Positions 7,326-15,949 of a stretch of DNA of 34,322 nucleotides are shown piece by piece. The DNA is taken from NCBI GenBank assembly GCA_028711445.1, contig JAQTSD010000015.1:1-34322 (forward strand), written 5' to 3'. The stretch is from Candidatus Peribacteraceae bacterium (lineage in GTDB: Bacteria > Patescibacteriota > Gracilibacteria > Peribacterales > Peribacteraceae). The translations under genes were made by a program, and so were the position numbers. The notes below the pieces were generated by a model that ran no database searches, had not been told where the DNA came from, and was given only the letters and a program-made list of their open reading frames with translations. How positions within the stretch are numbered: the stretch's first letter is position 1; every line of letters starts with the position of its first letter.

Positions 7326-9074
7326 ATGGACGAAGTTTCCGAAATCAGAGCGCGTCTCCCCATCGAGGAGCTCGTCGGCCAGTACTGTCAGCTCAAGAAG
7401 AAGGGGCGCACGTTCGTCACACTCTGTCCGTTCCACAACGACACGCATCCGAGCCTCACCGTATCGCCCGACAAGGGCATCGCCTACTGCTTCGCCTGCC
7501 GCACCGGCGGGGATATCTTCAGCTTCTATCAGGCGATCGAGAAGGTGGACTTTCCGCAGGCGCTCAAGGATCTCGCGGAGCGTACGGGAGTTTCCCTGCA
7601 GGAGCGCGGCCCCAAGGCAACGGTGGAAAAAGACGAGAAGGCCCGTCTGCGTGCGTGTCTCACCGAGGCGCACCGCTTCTTCCAAGGACAATTGCACTCG
7701 TCACAGCAGGCGCAGGACTACTTAAAAAAGCGTCAGATAACCTCCGGACTCATCGAAACGTTCGCCTTGGGGTACGCCCCTGATTCTTTTTCGGATACGT
7801 ACCAGCACCTGCTCAAGCAGGGGTTCAGCCGATCGGAGATCCTCGCGGCCGGTCTCGGCGTGCAGAAGGAGATCCGTGAAGAACGTATTTACGACCGCTT
7901 CCGTAACCGGCTCATGTTCCCGATCTTCGACCAGCGCGGCGACCTCGTCGCGTTTGGCGGCCGCACAATCGGAGAGGATGATGCCAAGTATATCAATTCT
8001 TCGGATGGACCGCTCTATAGCAAGTCCCTCGTGCTCTTCAATCTCCAGCGCGCGAAGGAAGCTGCGCGCGAGGGGAAACGGCTCATCCTTGTGGAAGGGT
8101 ACTTCGATGTATTGGCATGCCATCGCGTCGGTGCGGCGAATGTCGTAGCGGTGAGCGGCACGGCGCTCACGGAACAACATGTGAAGCTTCTCAAGCGCTA
8201 TGCGGAGACGGTCGTGCTCTGCCTCGATCAGGATCGCGCGGGACGCGATGCTGCCGAACGTGCATTCCTCCTCTGCGCGAAAGAGGGCGTGCAAGTATCT
8301 TGCGTGACCATCGAAGAAAAAGACCCCGACGAAGCGATGAAGAGCGATCCGGAGAAACTGAAGAAGGCGCTCACATCCGGCGATGTACCCTACCTAGATC
8401 TTGTCTTACGAGAGGTCGGTGCCACCGATCTCGCCTCCGCGCCGGCCAAACATGATGCTCTCAAGCGTCTCCTGCCACTCCTCGACGCGCTTCCCACCGC
8501 AGTCGAACGCCAGCATTACGTCGCGCGTGCGGCGGCGGTCTTTGCGACCACCGAGGCGGCGCTCGCACAGGATCTCGATCACTTCACGCGTCAGAGTATT
8601 ATGCCGATTACCGATCGGGAAGCGACTGTTCGTCCGAAGAGCGGCGATGCCTTCACGAGTATGGAGCTTACGCTCGGACTCTTCCTGCTGTATCCCAAGC
8701 TGCGTTCTCTCTTGAAAGAGCTCATCCCGCCAGAGGAAGAATTCGCCGCAGAGCTTCACAACGCTCTCAAGGAAGCGCCAGAAGATGCCGCAGTGACTAT
8801 GGAATCGCTCACAATCGATCCGAAGTGGAAAGAGCGCGTGGCGATTCTGCAGCTCTACTGCGAACATCACGGGTTTGGGGAATGGGCAGAGACACTTGCG
8901 GTTCGTGAGATCAGAAAGAACTGCTTTCAGGCCAACAAGGAGATGCTCACTTTGAAACAGAAGGAACTCTCGGCGAAAATCCTCGAAGCGCACCGTGCAG
9001 GAAAGATGCTCGACGAGGCACAGTTGACGACACAGTATCAGCAGGTCCTCAAATTGGCGAGGATGGCGATGTAG
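7326..9074 (+). CDS. dnaG: DNA primase
   Basis: A 582-aa primase that makes RNA primers for replication at the fork with DnaB. Domains in order are the N-terminal CHC2 zinc ribbon (CPFHNDTHPS...YCFAC, about 32-60), the DnaG N-terminal catalytic subdomain with DRFRNRLMFPIFD and FGGR, and the TOPRIM core with LILVEGYFDVL near 255 and LCLDQDRAG near 300. A C-terminal helical part of about 180 residues would be the helicase-interacting region. The length is normal. It directly precedes rpoD, echoing the classic macromolecular-synthesis operon (rpsU-dnaG-rpoD), but rpoD here has its own promoter. Start chosen from the -10 at 7311. Confidence 0.96.
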   Translation: MDEVSEIRARLPIEELVGQYCQLKKKGRTFVTLCPFHNDTHPSLTVSPDKGIAYCFACRTGGDIFSFYQAIEKVDFPQALKDLAERTGVSLQERGPKATVEKDEKARLRACLTEAHRFFQGQLHSSQQAQDYLKKRQITSGLIETFALGYAPDSFSDTYQHLLKQGFSRSEILAAGLGVQKEIREERIYDRFRNRLMFPIFDQRGDLVAFGGRTIGEDDAKYINSSDGPLYSKSLVLFNLQRAKEAAREGKRLILVEGYFDVLACHRVGAANVVAVSGTALTEQHVKLLKRYAETVVLCLDQDRAGRDAAERAFLLCAKEGVQVSCVTIEEKDPDEAMKSDPEKLKKALTSGDVPYLDLVLREVGATDLASAPAKHDALKRLLPLLDALPTAVERQHYVARAAAVFATTEAALAQDLDHFTRQSIMPITDREATVRPKSGDAFTSMELTLGLFLLYPKLRSLLKELIPPEEEFAAELHNALKEAPEDAAVTMESLTIDPKWKERVAILQLYCEHHGFGEWAETLAVREIRKNCFQANKEMLTLKQKELSAKILEAHRAGKMLDEAQLTTQYQQVLKLARMAM

Positions 9075-9228
9075 AGAGGAAATAGAAGAAATAAAGGAAA
9101 TAGAGGATTGAGAGGATAAGGAAGGGCGTCAACGAACTCAAAGGCCTTCTATCCATTTCTTCTATTTCCTCTAATTCTCCTATTTCTTTTATTTCTTCTT
9201 TTCCCCTTCCCCTCGCCTTCTTTTTGCC
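9075..9228. repeat. Purine/pyrimidine mirror region with long imperfect inverted repeat
   Basis: Just after dnaG the plus strand is a purine-rich run built of GGAAATAGA/GAAATAAAGG units (about 9075-9130). After a roughly 25-bp spacer comes a pyrimidine run (about 9142-9225) made of TTTCTTCTATTTCC-type units that are largely the reverse complement. In RNA this makes a long AU-rich hairpin; in DNA the long pyrimidine tract could form a triplex. It ends just before the rpoD -10 and may separate dnaG from rpoD transcription. Confidence 0.7.
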
Positions 9229-9243
9229 TATACTGCTCCCGCA
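9229..9243 (+). promoter_or_regulatory. rpoD -10 element, leaderless type
   Basis: TATACT at 9229-9234, then 9 nt to the GTG at 9244, at the end of a long pyrimidine tract. No Shine-Dalgarno sequence; the -35 region is T/C-only and not recognisable. Confidence 0.6.
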
Positions 9244-10737
9244 GTGGCCTCGCATCCGCGTAAGTTCATCGCGCAACCGACCGAGGAGGACTTGAAAAAG
9301 TTCCCCGAAGCGGTGAAACATCTCATTAAGAAAGGGCGAGAACAACGTTACGTCACGCATCAGGAAATCATGGCTGCGGTGCCGACGGTGGAGGAGAACG
9401 TCGATTTGCTCGATGAGATCTACACGCTACTCACGGATCTGGGTATTCAGGTTATCGATGTGAAGGACACGCTGATTTGGGAGAAAAAAGGCAAAGCCGA
9501 GCTTGGAATGCCCGAGGCCACACAGGATCTTACGGAAGTTGCGACATTCGAAGAGTCAGAGGAGGAGGCATCGGCGGAAGGGGAGTCTGAGGATGAAGAT
9601 GAAGCCGTTTCGACTGCAGAGAAGATTGACATCGATGACGACGATGCGGCTCTCGACGTCATCGCGACAGCCGGCATTGTCATGGATGAGAAAGAAATTA
9701 CCGAAGAGGAGAAGACGAAACGGCGGCGCGAACGCGAAGTGGATCTCCTTGAGATCAGCAATGACTCGGTGCGCATGTATCTCTCGGAGATCGGCCGCGT
9801 TCCGCTCATCGATGCGCGCAAGGAAGTGGAGCTTGCACGGCGTATTCGCAAGGGCGATGCCGCGGCTAAGCAGCAGCTTGCAGAAGCAAATCTTCGCCTC
9901 GTCGTTTCCATCGCAAAGAAGTATATCGGTCGCGGACTTTCCTTCTTGGATCTTATCCAAGAGGGGAATATCGGTCTCTTTCGCGCTGTCGAGAAATTTG
10001 ATCCCGAGCGCGGATTCAAGTTCTCCACGTATGCGACATGGTGGATCCGCCAGGCAATCACGCGGGCGATCGCCGATCAGGCACGCACCATCCGCATCCC
10101 TGTGCATATGGTCGAGACCATCAATAAGCTCACACACACGCAGCGCCGTCTCGTGCAGGAGCTCGGCCGCGAACCGACGGTGGAAGAGCTCGCCGTCGAG
10201 ATGGAGATGGACATCAAGAAAGTGCGTCATATTCAGAAAATCAGTCAGGACATCATCTCCCTCGAGTCGCCGGTAGGGTCCGAGGAGGACAGCAAACTTG
10301 GAGATTTCATCGAGGATGAGGATGCGGTGAATCCATTCGAGGCGACGAATCGCCAACTGCGCAAGGAAAATGTGCATGCAATGCTGGAGTTTCTCACACC
10401 CCGCGAGCGCAAGATCATTGAGATGCGTTTCGGGCTCAGAGACGGAATCGGTCACACGCTCGAGGAGGTGGGCAAGGAATTCGGTGTCACACGCGAGCGC
10501 ATTCGCCAGATCGAAGCCAAGGTCTTACAGAAGATGCGCGATCATCCGCGTTCTATGACCATCCGCGAACACGGTGGGTCTCCAAAGCGTGTCGGGTTCT
10601 CCGCCATGCAAGCATTCAGCCAGGGCAAGCTCTGTCCGGAGTGTTTGCGTGGGAGCTTGGTGCAAGTGGTCAAAAAAGGAGAGAAGCTCTTCAAGTGTGA
10701 CCATTGTGCGTATGAGGTGACGAAGACAGCAGTATGA
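9244..10737 (+). CDS. rpoD: Primary sigma factor (RpoD/SigA) with an added C-terminal zinc ribbon
   Basis: A 497-aa sigma-70 directing RNA polymerase to housekeeping promoters. Region 1.1 lies at about 1-75 and is followed by an acidic spacer (about 95-140). Region 1.2 is [16 protein letters not shown]. Region 2 spans about 215-290, with [16 protein letters not shown] and the -10-reading segment [16 protein letters not shown]. Region 3 starts at [14 protein letters not shown]. Region 4 contains [25 protein letters not shown], the -35 reading helix. Sigma-70 proteins normally end about ten residues later. Here a tail of about 45 residues follows, with CPEC (464-467) and CDHC (485-488), a zinc-ribbon pattern. 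The GTG start matches the -10 9 nt upstream. Monocistronic, with a strong terminator. Confidence 0.97.
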   Translation: MASHPRKFIAQPTEEDLKKFPEAVKHLIKKGREQRYVTHQEIMAAVPTVEENVDLLDEIYTLLTDLGIQVIDVKDTLIWEKKGKAELGMPEATQDLTEVATFEESEEEASAEGESEDEDEAVSTAEKIDIDDDDAALDVIATAGIVMDEKEITEEEKTKRRREREVDLLEISNDSVRMYLSEIGRVPLIDARKEVELARRIRKGDAAAKQQLAEANLRLVVSIAKKYIGRGLSFLDLIQEGNIGLFRAVEKFDPERGFKFSTYATWWIRQAITRAIADQARTIRIPVHMVETINKLTHTQRRLVQELGREPTVEELAVEMEMDIKKVRHIQKISQDIISLESPVGSEEDSKLGDFIEDEDAVNPFEATNRQLRKENVHAMLEFLTPRERKIIEMRFGLRDGIGHTLEEVGKEFGVTRERIRQIEAKVLQKMRDHPRSMTIREHGGSPKRVGFSAMQAFSQGKLCPECLRGSLVQVVKKGEKLFKCDHCAYEVTKTAV

Positions 10738-10754
10738 GCGATTGAGTAGCAGAA

Positions 10755-10781
10755 AAAGCGGGCAATGGATTTGCCCGCTTT
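10755..10781. terminator. Intrinsic terminator after rpoD, probably bidirectional
   Basis: An 11-bp perfect stem, AAAGCGGGCAA (10755-10765) with TTGCCCGCTTT (10771-10781), 5-nt loop TGGAT. A-tract on the left and T-tract on the right let it serve rpoD and the convergent DUF378-type gene. Confidence 0.85.
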
Positions 10782-10797
10782 CCTTCGAATCATTGAA

Positions 10798-11010
10798 TCA
10801 GTCGCATGAACACTTGCTCCCTTTCCAGGCAACCACGAGGCCGGAAAGACCGACAAGGATGTAGACGATGTTCTCGAGTTGCGCGGAAGAGCCGATGATC
10901 AGATTCACCACATTCAGATTGCGGCCGAGAAAAGCTCCGACGCCGACGAGGCCCCAGTTGAGTGCGCCGATGATGACGAGAATCTTGGCGATGACGTAGA
11001 CCAACTTCAT
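10798..11010 (-). CDS. Small membrane protein, DUF378 (YuzA-like) family
   Basis: A 70-aa protein with two hydrophobic helices, about residues 3-25 (VYVIAKILVIIGALNWGLVGVG) and 44-63 (NIVYILVGLSGLVVAW). The pattern ALNWGLVG...N.V..I.G......IVYILVGLSGL is that of DUF378 membrane proteins of unknown function. The C-terminus ends KCSCD. The ATG at 11010 is preferred to an upstream codon because the family begins at MKLVYVIAKILVIIGALNW. A C6 pyrimidine leader (CTTCCCCCCTCATCC) lies directly before it, as in several other small genes here. It faces rpoD across a shared terminator. Confidence 0.85.
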   Translation of the reverse strand: MKLVYVIAKILVIIGALNWGLVGVGAFLGRNLNVVNLIIGSSAQLENIVYILVGLSGLVVAWKGSKCSCD

Positions 11011-11264
11011 AGGATGAGGGGGGAAGGAAGTAGTCAATTCGTTACGGTAGCACAACTCTTGTTGGGAGGAAGTTGCTGTATATATTCATTGATAGCATGG
11101 TTGCATTTGCTCTGTGAGAGTTTAATTCCCTCTTTTTTGTCAGAAACGCTTCATCATCAGAGCCCCTTCTCCCGGCCTCGTGCTTTCTTGCCGACCCCTC
11201 TAAAATGCAGGTTCGCTTCATCGGTTCTACTGACCGCGGCAGCATGACCTTCCCCTTCACCTCC

Positions 11265-11290
11265 GGTACGTCGCCCGCGGGCGACGTACC
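11265..11290. repeat. Perfect 26-bp palindrome
   Basis: Arms GGTACGTCGCCCG and its exact reverse complement meet with no spacer. Flanks CCTCC (left) and GGAGG (right, after a short mismatch) extend the symmetry. It lies 42 bp upstream of the helicase-gene promoter. It could be an operator, an mRNA-end hairpin for a readthrough transcript, or a REP-type repeat. Confidence 0.85.
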
Positions 11291-11331
11291 TCTGTGGAGG
11301 CGGAACCTACATTCGGCTGTTTATTGTCTGC

Positions 11332-11343
11332 TATGCTTCCGTC
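11332..11343 (+). promoter_or_regulatory. -10 element of the helicase-nuclease gene, leaderless type
   Basis: TATGCT at 11332-11337 is followed by TCCGTC and the ATG at 11344. No Shine-Dalgarno sequence. Confidence 0.5.
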
Positions 11344-14334
11344 ATGCCGAAAAAGAAAACGACGGAAGGGGGAGGGCAGCGTGCGATAGTTCCTTCTTTT
11401 GAGACGGCCTATAAACGCTTAAATGAAGCCCAGCGTGCGGCGGTGGATACCATCGAGGGGCCGGTCATGTGCGTGGCGGGGCCGGGAACGGGAAAGACCG
11501 AAGCGGTAGCACTGCGCGTCGCCAATATCCTGCGCAAAACGCACGCGCGTCCCGGGAACATCCTCTGCCTGACGTTCTCCGTTTCCGCGGCAACGGCCAT
11601 GCGCGAGCGGCTTCGCGCTCTCATCGGGTCGGATGCCTATGGCGTGACGGTGCGCAACTTTCATGGATTTTGCAGCGATCTCATCGGCGATTATCCGTTG
11701 GTTTTCGATGCGTGGTCCGCGCTCGAGCAGATCAGCGATGTGGAGAGGTATCGGCAAGTGAACAAAATAATAGATCAACTTTTACCTGATCTGATACTGG
11801 TGAATCGAAAACAACCGTACTCACGTACGAAGGAGATCATTGCGTGCATTTCTTCTCTCAAGCGCGAGGGGAAGACGGATCGGAAGGACTTGCTGCGCAT
11901 CGCCGATACGTACGAGGCGGATCTTACGGGTAGGAGCAAGGAGGGGACGAAAGCAGCGGAGAAGAATCTTCTCGCCGCGCGCAAGTTCCGCGAATTCCTG
12001 GAGGTTTTCTTCCGATACCAGCAGATGCTGGTATCCACGCAGCGCTACGACTATGACGACATGATTCTCTACTGCATCCGTGCGCTGACGGAGGAAGATT
12101 GGCTGCTCGCGGGGCTGCAGGAGCGTTACCAGTATATCCTCGTCGATGAGTTTCAGGATACGAACGGCGCGCAGGCACAGCTTGTTTCTCTCCTCACGAC
12201 TCCACGCATGCCGGAAGACAAGCCCAATCTCTTCGTAGTGGGTGATGATGATCAGGCGATCTACCGGTTTCAGGGGGCGAATCTCCTCAATATCCTCAAG
12301 TTTCGCGATCGCTTTCCGTCCGCACCTGTCATCGTCCTGACGAAGAGTTACCGTTGCACGCAAGGCATCCTCGATGCGGCAGAGTCCCTCATCGCCGTAA
12401 ACACCGAGCGGCTGGTAGGACGTATCGAAGGTCTCGACAAACATCTCACTTCTGCGATATCGGTGGAGGGGCCCTCTCCGCAGCTCCTCTTCGCACCGAG
12501 TGATGCGACGGAAGCGTGGATGGTGGGCGATATCGTCGAGGACACCCTGCGCCGCGGGATTGCTCCGGAGGAGATCGCCATTCTCGTGCAGACGAATGCG
12601 GAGCTCCTCATGCATTACGATGTACTCACGGCGCGCGCCATCCCCGTGGAGACGAAAGGGAAGGCGGATCTCCTGAACCATCCGTACGTCCGGCAGGCGG
12701 TGACTGTGATGCGGGGGGTGGCTCATCCTCAGACAACCGCGGCTCTGAGTGCCGCTATTTCCTGCGAGTGCTTCGGATGCCACCCGGCGGACATCGCACG
12801 TCTCAATGGCTTCGCTCGTGAGCAGGAGATAACGCTGCAGGAACTCCTACTCAAGATGGATGCTCCAATCGAAGGATTGCCGAAGCTGACAGACAGCTCC
12901 TCTGTCATCGCTGCCCGTGATTGCATCTTGGATCTCCATAACAAATTGGCGACCCGTACGGTCATAGATACGCTCGAACATCTCCTGAAAGAGTCTCATT
13001 TGCTGGAGCGAGCGAAAGGGGAGGGGAAGGGCGGGAAATTCAACGCTTCGCACTTCGCTGCATTGCAGGAGTTCTTCGATCGGCTCAAATATCGTGCGTA
13101 TGAACAGCCGGAATTTGGTTTCGAGTCGTTCCTGAACGATCTGGAGTTCTACGAAAACCCCGAGTATTCCGATCTGCGCATGAGCTATGTCCTCCCGCAT
13201 CTTGCGGATAAGGGGGTGCAGCTCATGACGGCGCATCAGAGCAAGGGATTGGAGTTCACGACTGTCATTCTCCCGAACTTCCGCGAGGGACACTGGGACA
13301 AGCGGCATCATCCGTCCGGCCTCTCCCTTCCGGAAAATCTTCTCTTCGGCTGGGAAAAGGAACAGAAAACATTTGAGCGCAATCAGGATGAACGGAGAGT
13401 GGCGTACGTCGCCATGACGCGGGCGAAGCGCGAGCTGATCTTCACTTGTCCGAAGGAACTCACCGCCCTCGACAAGATCCGCGCCGTCTCCCCGTCGGGG
13501 TTCTTCGCGGAGGCGGGTAAGCTTCCAGAGGCGTTGCGGGATCTCAAGGATCCGACCGGCGCGTCGCTCCTGCTCCATGCGCCCCTGCGCGACTTCGACA
13601 GCGAGATGAAGGCGTTCCTGTGTTCCCGCCTCAAGGAGTACGCGCTCTCCGTCACGGCGCTGAATCATTTCTTGGAAGACCCAAAAATCTTCCTCGAGAT
13701 CGATCTGCTTTCTACTCCTCAAGCCAAGGAGGCAAGTCTCATTTACGGGAATGCCGTGCATGAGGCTCTCAAGAAGTGGGGGCTGAAGGTGATGGCAGGG
13801 GAGGGAATGGGCGTGGAGGGATTCGTTGCAGCATTCCGTAGCTATCTGGAGACGAGGGAAATCCTCACGGATGCCGAGCGCAGGCGTCTCATGGCACACG
13901 GTGAGGAGAATCTCCCGCGCTACTTTAAGGAGCGTCTCGATGGCCCCCTGCCAATCGTACACAAGGTGGAGCATGTGGTTGTCACGCACTTCGAGGATGT
14001 GCCGATCAAGGGAAAGATCGATCGCATCGATCTCCTCTCTCCCGACTCCGCCCGCGCTGTGATCATCGACTACAAGACCGGTAGACCCAAGACGGAGAAG
14101 CAAATTCGCGATGAGGGGGATTACTTCCGGCAACTTGAGTTCTATGCCCTTCTTCTCGAGGAGAAAAATTCCCCCCTCAAGCCGGAGAGCTATGTATTGG
14201 ATTTCATCGGCGAGGGAACGGATCACCCTGTGAGGCGGGCGTTTCAGATTTCTTCATCGGAGCTTGCCGACTTAAAAAAGATCGTCAAAGCTGTCTGGGC
14301 AAAGATCATGGCACTGGAATTCACGCGGCTGTAG
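11344..14334 (+). CDS. UvrD/RecB-type superfamily 1 helicase fused to a PD-(D/E)xK nuclease
   Basis: A 996-aa ATP-dependent DNA helicase with a C-terminal nuclease. Helicase motifs: LNEAQRAAV (Q motif), Walker A AGPGTGKTE at about 44-52, LTFSVSAATAMRERL (Ia), VDEFQDTN at about 267-274 (II), DDDQAIYRFQGA (III), LTKSYRC (IV), LMTAHQSKGLEFTTVI (V) and RRVAYVAMTRAKREL (VI). From about residue 750 it is a RecB-like nuclease: HEALKKWG, KGKIDRIDLL, then IIDYKTGRPKTEKQ near 906, which supply the metal-binding H, D and D-x-K residues. The arrangement is that of AddA/RecB/AdnB-class end-resection enzymes or the stand-alone helicase-nucleases found in small genomes. No partner subunit (AddB/AdnA) is in the window. 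Likely role: double-strand-break processing or repair. Confidence 0.94.
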   Translation: MPKKKTTEGGGQRAIVPSFETAYKRLNEAQRAAVDTIEGPVMCVAGPGTGKTEAVALRVANILRKTHARPGNILCLTFSVSAATAMRERLRALIGSDAYGVTVRNFHGFCSDLIGDYPLVFDAWSALEQISDVERYRQVNKIIDQLLPDLILVNRKQPYSRTKEIIACISSLKREGKTDRKDLLRIADTYEADLTGRSKEGTKAAEKNLLAARKFREFLEVFFRYQQMLVSTQRYDYDDMILYCIRALTEEDWLLAGLQERYQYILVDEFQDTNGAQAQLVSLLTTPRMPEDKPNLFVVGDDDQAIYRFQGANLLNILKFRDRFPSAPVIVLTKSYRCTQGILDAAESLIAVNTERLVGRIEGLDKHLTSAISVEGPSPQLLFAPSDATEAWMVGDIVEDTLRRGIAPEEIAILVQTNAELLMHYDVLTARAIPVETKGKADLLNHPYVRQAVTVMRGVAHPQTTAALSAAISCECFGCHPADIARLNGFAREQEITLQELLLKMDAPIEGLPKLTDSSSVIAARDCILDLHNKLATRTVIDTLEHLLKESHLLERAKGEGKGGKFNASHFAALQEFFDRLKYRAYEQPEFGFESFLNDLEFYENPEYSDLRMSYVLPHLADKGVQLMTAHQSKGLEFTTVILPNFREGHWDKRHHPSGLSLPENLLFGWEKEQKTFERNQDERRVAYVAMTRAKRELIFTCPKELTALDKIRAVSPSGFFAEAGKLPEALRDLKDPTGASLLLHAPLRDFDSEMKAFLCSRLKEYALSVTALNHFLEDPKIFLEIDLLSTPQAKEASLIYGNAVHEALKKWGLKVMAGEGMGVEGFVAAFRSYLETREILTDAERRRLMAHGEENLPRYFKERLDGPLPIVHKVEHVVVTHFEDVPIKGKIDRIDLLSPDSARAVIIDYKTGRPKTEKQIRDEGDYFRQLEFYALLLEEKNSPLKPESYVLDFIGEGTDHPVRRAFQISSSELADLKKIVKAVWAKIMALEFTRL

Positions 14335-14455
14335 AAGCGTTAGCCGTTTTCTCTAAGCCGAACTTTTCGTTTATGTGGAGCAGTAAAAGTAATCCACAGC
14401 GACTTCAAAAGACGTTCGAAGGATCCGGATCGATGTGAACTTGCGGGTGAGGGGG

Positions 14456-14467
14456 TATACTTGGCGC
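14456..14467 (+). promoter_or_regulatory. -10 element of the 14468 gene, leaderless type
   Basis: TATACT at 14456-14461, then TGGCGC and the ATG at 14468. It excludes the longer start at 14435, which would lie upstream of the promoter. Confidence 0.6.
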
Positions 14468-15373
14468 ATGTCATCTCCGAAAGAAGATCATCAGTCCGAT
14501 GTTTCTTCTTCTCCGCATTTGCACGGAGTCGGAAAGCCCCGGCTACGCATTTCGGCGTCGGGAGAAGTGCAAGGGAGCATGGCCGGAGTACGTCAGCAGC
14601 TCGAACGGGTCATTCCACAACTTGCACAGCTTCCGGATGGGGAGACGCCACTGTCTGTCGATCTTCCTTCCATGACACTTGAAGTGGCTCATCCACAGAT
14701 GTCAGGAGTAATGGATGTTCTCAGGGATGTGGAGCGGGTAAGTCTTCGTGTGACGATGGCGGGGGGTGAGCTCACAGCCTTGCGCATTCTTGCTGCCAGA
14801 CCTTCGGAGGGGGGCATCAGATCTTTTTCTGGTTCAGCACAGCAATCCTCCGAAGCTGCCGGTTCGGTAACAATCGAAGATCTGAAGAAGATGAGCGGTC
14901 AAGCGGCAGGTGCCTTGGCTGCGCGGCGTCAGCGCGGCAAAATCGGGCAGTTTCTTCATCGCATTGGCCGTGTCATTGGTTTGGAGTCCTCATTGCGGGA
15001 GGAAGAAGGAGAACATCAGTTGAGCGGGGAGGTGGAGGGAGGAAAACATATCCCAACCGCAGCGGAGCTTGCCAGGAAGTTTCTTTCCACGGGGACAACG
15101 GGGGGAGGTGAACGGGAGACGTCGCTCGGCTTTCGCACACGTTATTTGAGGCAGTTGATGGAGGTTGTACCGGGAGAAGCTCAGAAATGTGTCCGAGCAG
15201 CCGATGCGAAAGGGTTGGAGACATTGGCAAAATCGCTCGGAGAGGTTGCGGCACACCCGGCATTTTCCACCGTCATGGAGGTGCTGACAAAAGGAGGGGG
15301 AGGAGAGGGTGCCCCACATCGCAGGGGCTTTTCGGGGGAGGGCATGGGGGATCCGAGCATTTGCAACGGATGA
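14468..15373 (+). CDS. Unknown protein, 301 aa, possibly continuing in another frame to 15519
   Basis: I do not recognise this protein. The N-terminus is Ser/His-rich and polar. About residues 25-105 look like a compact alpha/beta domain (RLRISASGEVQGSMAG...ERVSLRVTMAGGELTALRILAA). A basic helical stretch follows (AARRQRGKIGQFLHRIGRVIGL, about 155-178). The C-terminal part (TRYLRQLMEVVPGEAQKCVRAADAKGLETLAKSLGEVAAHPAF) is helical. The last 25 residues, after GGGGEG, look unlike coding sequence. The next frame reads on as KASYAHLQQTTASRLARLQGK to a stop at 15517-15519, so a frameshift in a G-rich stretch (about 15293-15350) is possible. It follows the helicase gene with its own leaderless promoter. 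Confidence 0.6.
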   Translation: MSSPKEDHQSDVSSSPHLHGVGKPRLRISASGEVQGSMAGVRQQLERVIPQLAQLPDGETPLSVDLPSMTLEVAHPQMSGVMDVLRDVERVSLRVTMAGGELTALRILAARPSEGGIRSFSGSAQQSSEAAGSVTIEDLKKMSGQAAGALAARRQRGKIGQFLHRIGRVIGLESSLREEEGEHQLSGEVEGGKHIPTAAELARKFLSTGTTGGGERETSLGFRTRYLRQLMEVVPGEAQKCVRAADAKGLETLAKSLGEVAAHPAFSTVMEVLTKGGGGEGAPHRRGFSGEGMGDPSICNG

Positions 15374-15518
15374 AGGCATCCTATGCCCATTTGCAGCAGA
15401 CAACGGCATCCCGTCTTGCCCGTCTTCAGGGAAAGGTAAAGACCTATGGTCCCGCTCGACAATCCACACGGACAAAGGCGAGCGGAACACTCGGAGGATG
15501 GCGGAAGGGTGGGTCGTA

Positions 15519-15575
15519 GAGATTGTCCGAGCTGTTTGGGCGAAGATCACGGCGCTGGATTTCACGCGTCTCTGA
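15519..15575 (+). pseudogene. Duplicated 3' end of the helicase-nuclease gene
   Basis: The translation EIVRAVWAKITALDFTRL followed by a stop (15521-15575) matches the last 18 residues of the helicase-nuclease (KIVKAVWAKIMALEFTRL, ending at 14334) at 14 of 18 positions. The differences include third-base changes. It begins immediately after the stop at 15517-15519 of the alternative frame of the preceding gene. No other helicase sequence is recognisable upstream. It is a decayed scrap of a second copy, or of a duplication that once bracketed the 14468 gene. Confidence 0.7.
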
Positions 15576-15873
15576 CGCTCTGCGCTCGCAATGCCGTGCG
15601 GATTTCTAATGCTTTGCTATTCACTCGTAGACGTACCGCCGCGGCGATGAAAGACGGGGAGGCGGTAGCGTACTCGGGGAGTGATTGGTAGAAAGCCAAT
15701 CGTGCCTTGGCGGCTTCGGAGAGATCTGTTCGGATCTGTGCGATCTGCTTGGCGCCCAGATCATTGAATCGCTGCATCTGCGCTTCGATTGCGGCTTCCA
15801 CGAGGGGCTCTACTGCCAGCCGTTCGGTCCCTGTGTTCAAGTCTTGATTGAGTCCTTCTTCTCGTTCGGGCAT
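15562..15873 (-). CDS. Unknown small protein, 103 aa
   Basis: I do not recognise it. It is predicted helical and charged: MPEREEGLNQDLN at the start, then VEPLVEAAIEAQMQRFNDLGAKQIAQ and a basic C-terminus (RLRVNSKALEIRTALRAQ). No signal peptide or membrane segment. The frame is open upstream to 16113, but that part overlaps the Cys-rich gene and reads as shadow. The start at 15873 is supported by a leader CTTTCCCCGATTCATCC directly before ATG, nearly identical to that of the SLH-protein gene. Its last 14 bases overlap the helicase-tail remnant on the other strand. Confidence 0.6.
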   Translation of the reverse strand: MPEREEGLNQDLNTGTERLAVEPLVEAAIEAQMQRFNDLGAKQIAQIRTDLSEAAKARLAFYQSLPEYATASPSFIAAAVRLRVNSKALEIRTALRAQSVRDA

Positions 15874-15926
15874 GGATGAATCGGGGAAAGGAGAGCCATC
15901 AAAGCATTCTGGAATTCGCTCGTCAA
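15874..15926 (-). promoter_or_regulatory. Promoter with C-rich leader for the 103-aa gene
   Basis: TTGACG (15926-15921), 17 bp, TTTGAT (15903-15898), then a 24-nt leader ending CCCCGATTCATCC before ATG. It lies inside the 77-bp gap after the Cys-rich gene. Confidence 0.45.
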
Positions 15927-15949
15927 CGCATTCCTTTGAGGTTTTCTCC

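Larger units (their letters stand above)
11011..11343. other. Intergenic region before the helicase-nuclease gene
   Basis: No credible gene. It holds the pyrimidine leader of the DUF378-type gene (right after 11010), a 26-bp perfect palindrome (11265-11290) and the -10 of the helicase gene (11332-11337). Short frames here, including one from 11205, lack promoter or leader signals and have no recognisable product. Confidence 0.6.

Noticed and set aside
1684-10737. Recoded TGA (as in Gracilibacteria)
   Set aside because: leuS ends at TGA at the normal family C-terminus, and other genes keep full length without reading through TGA.
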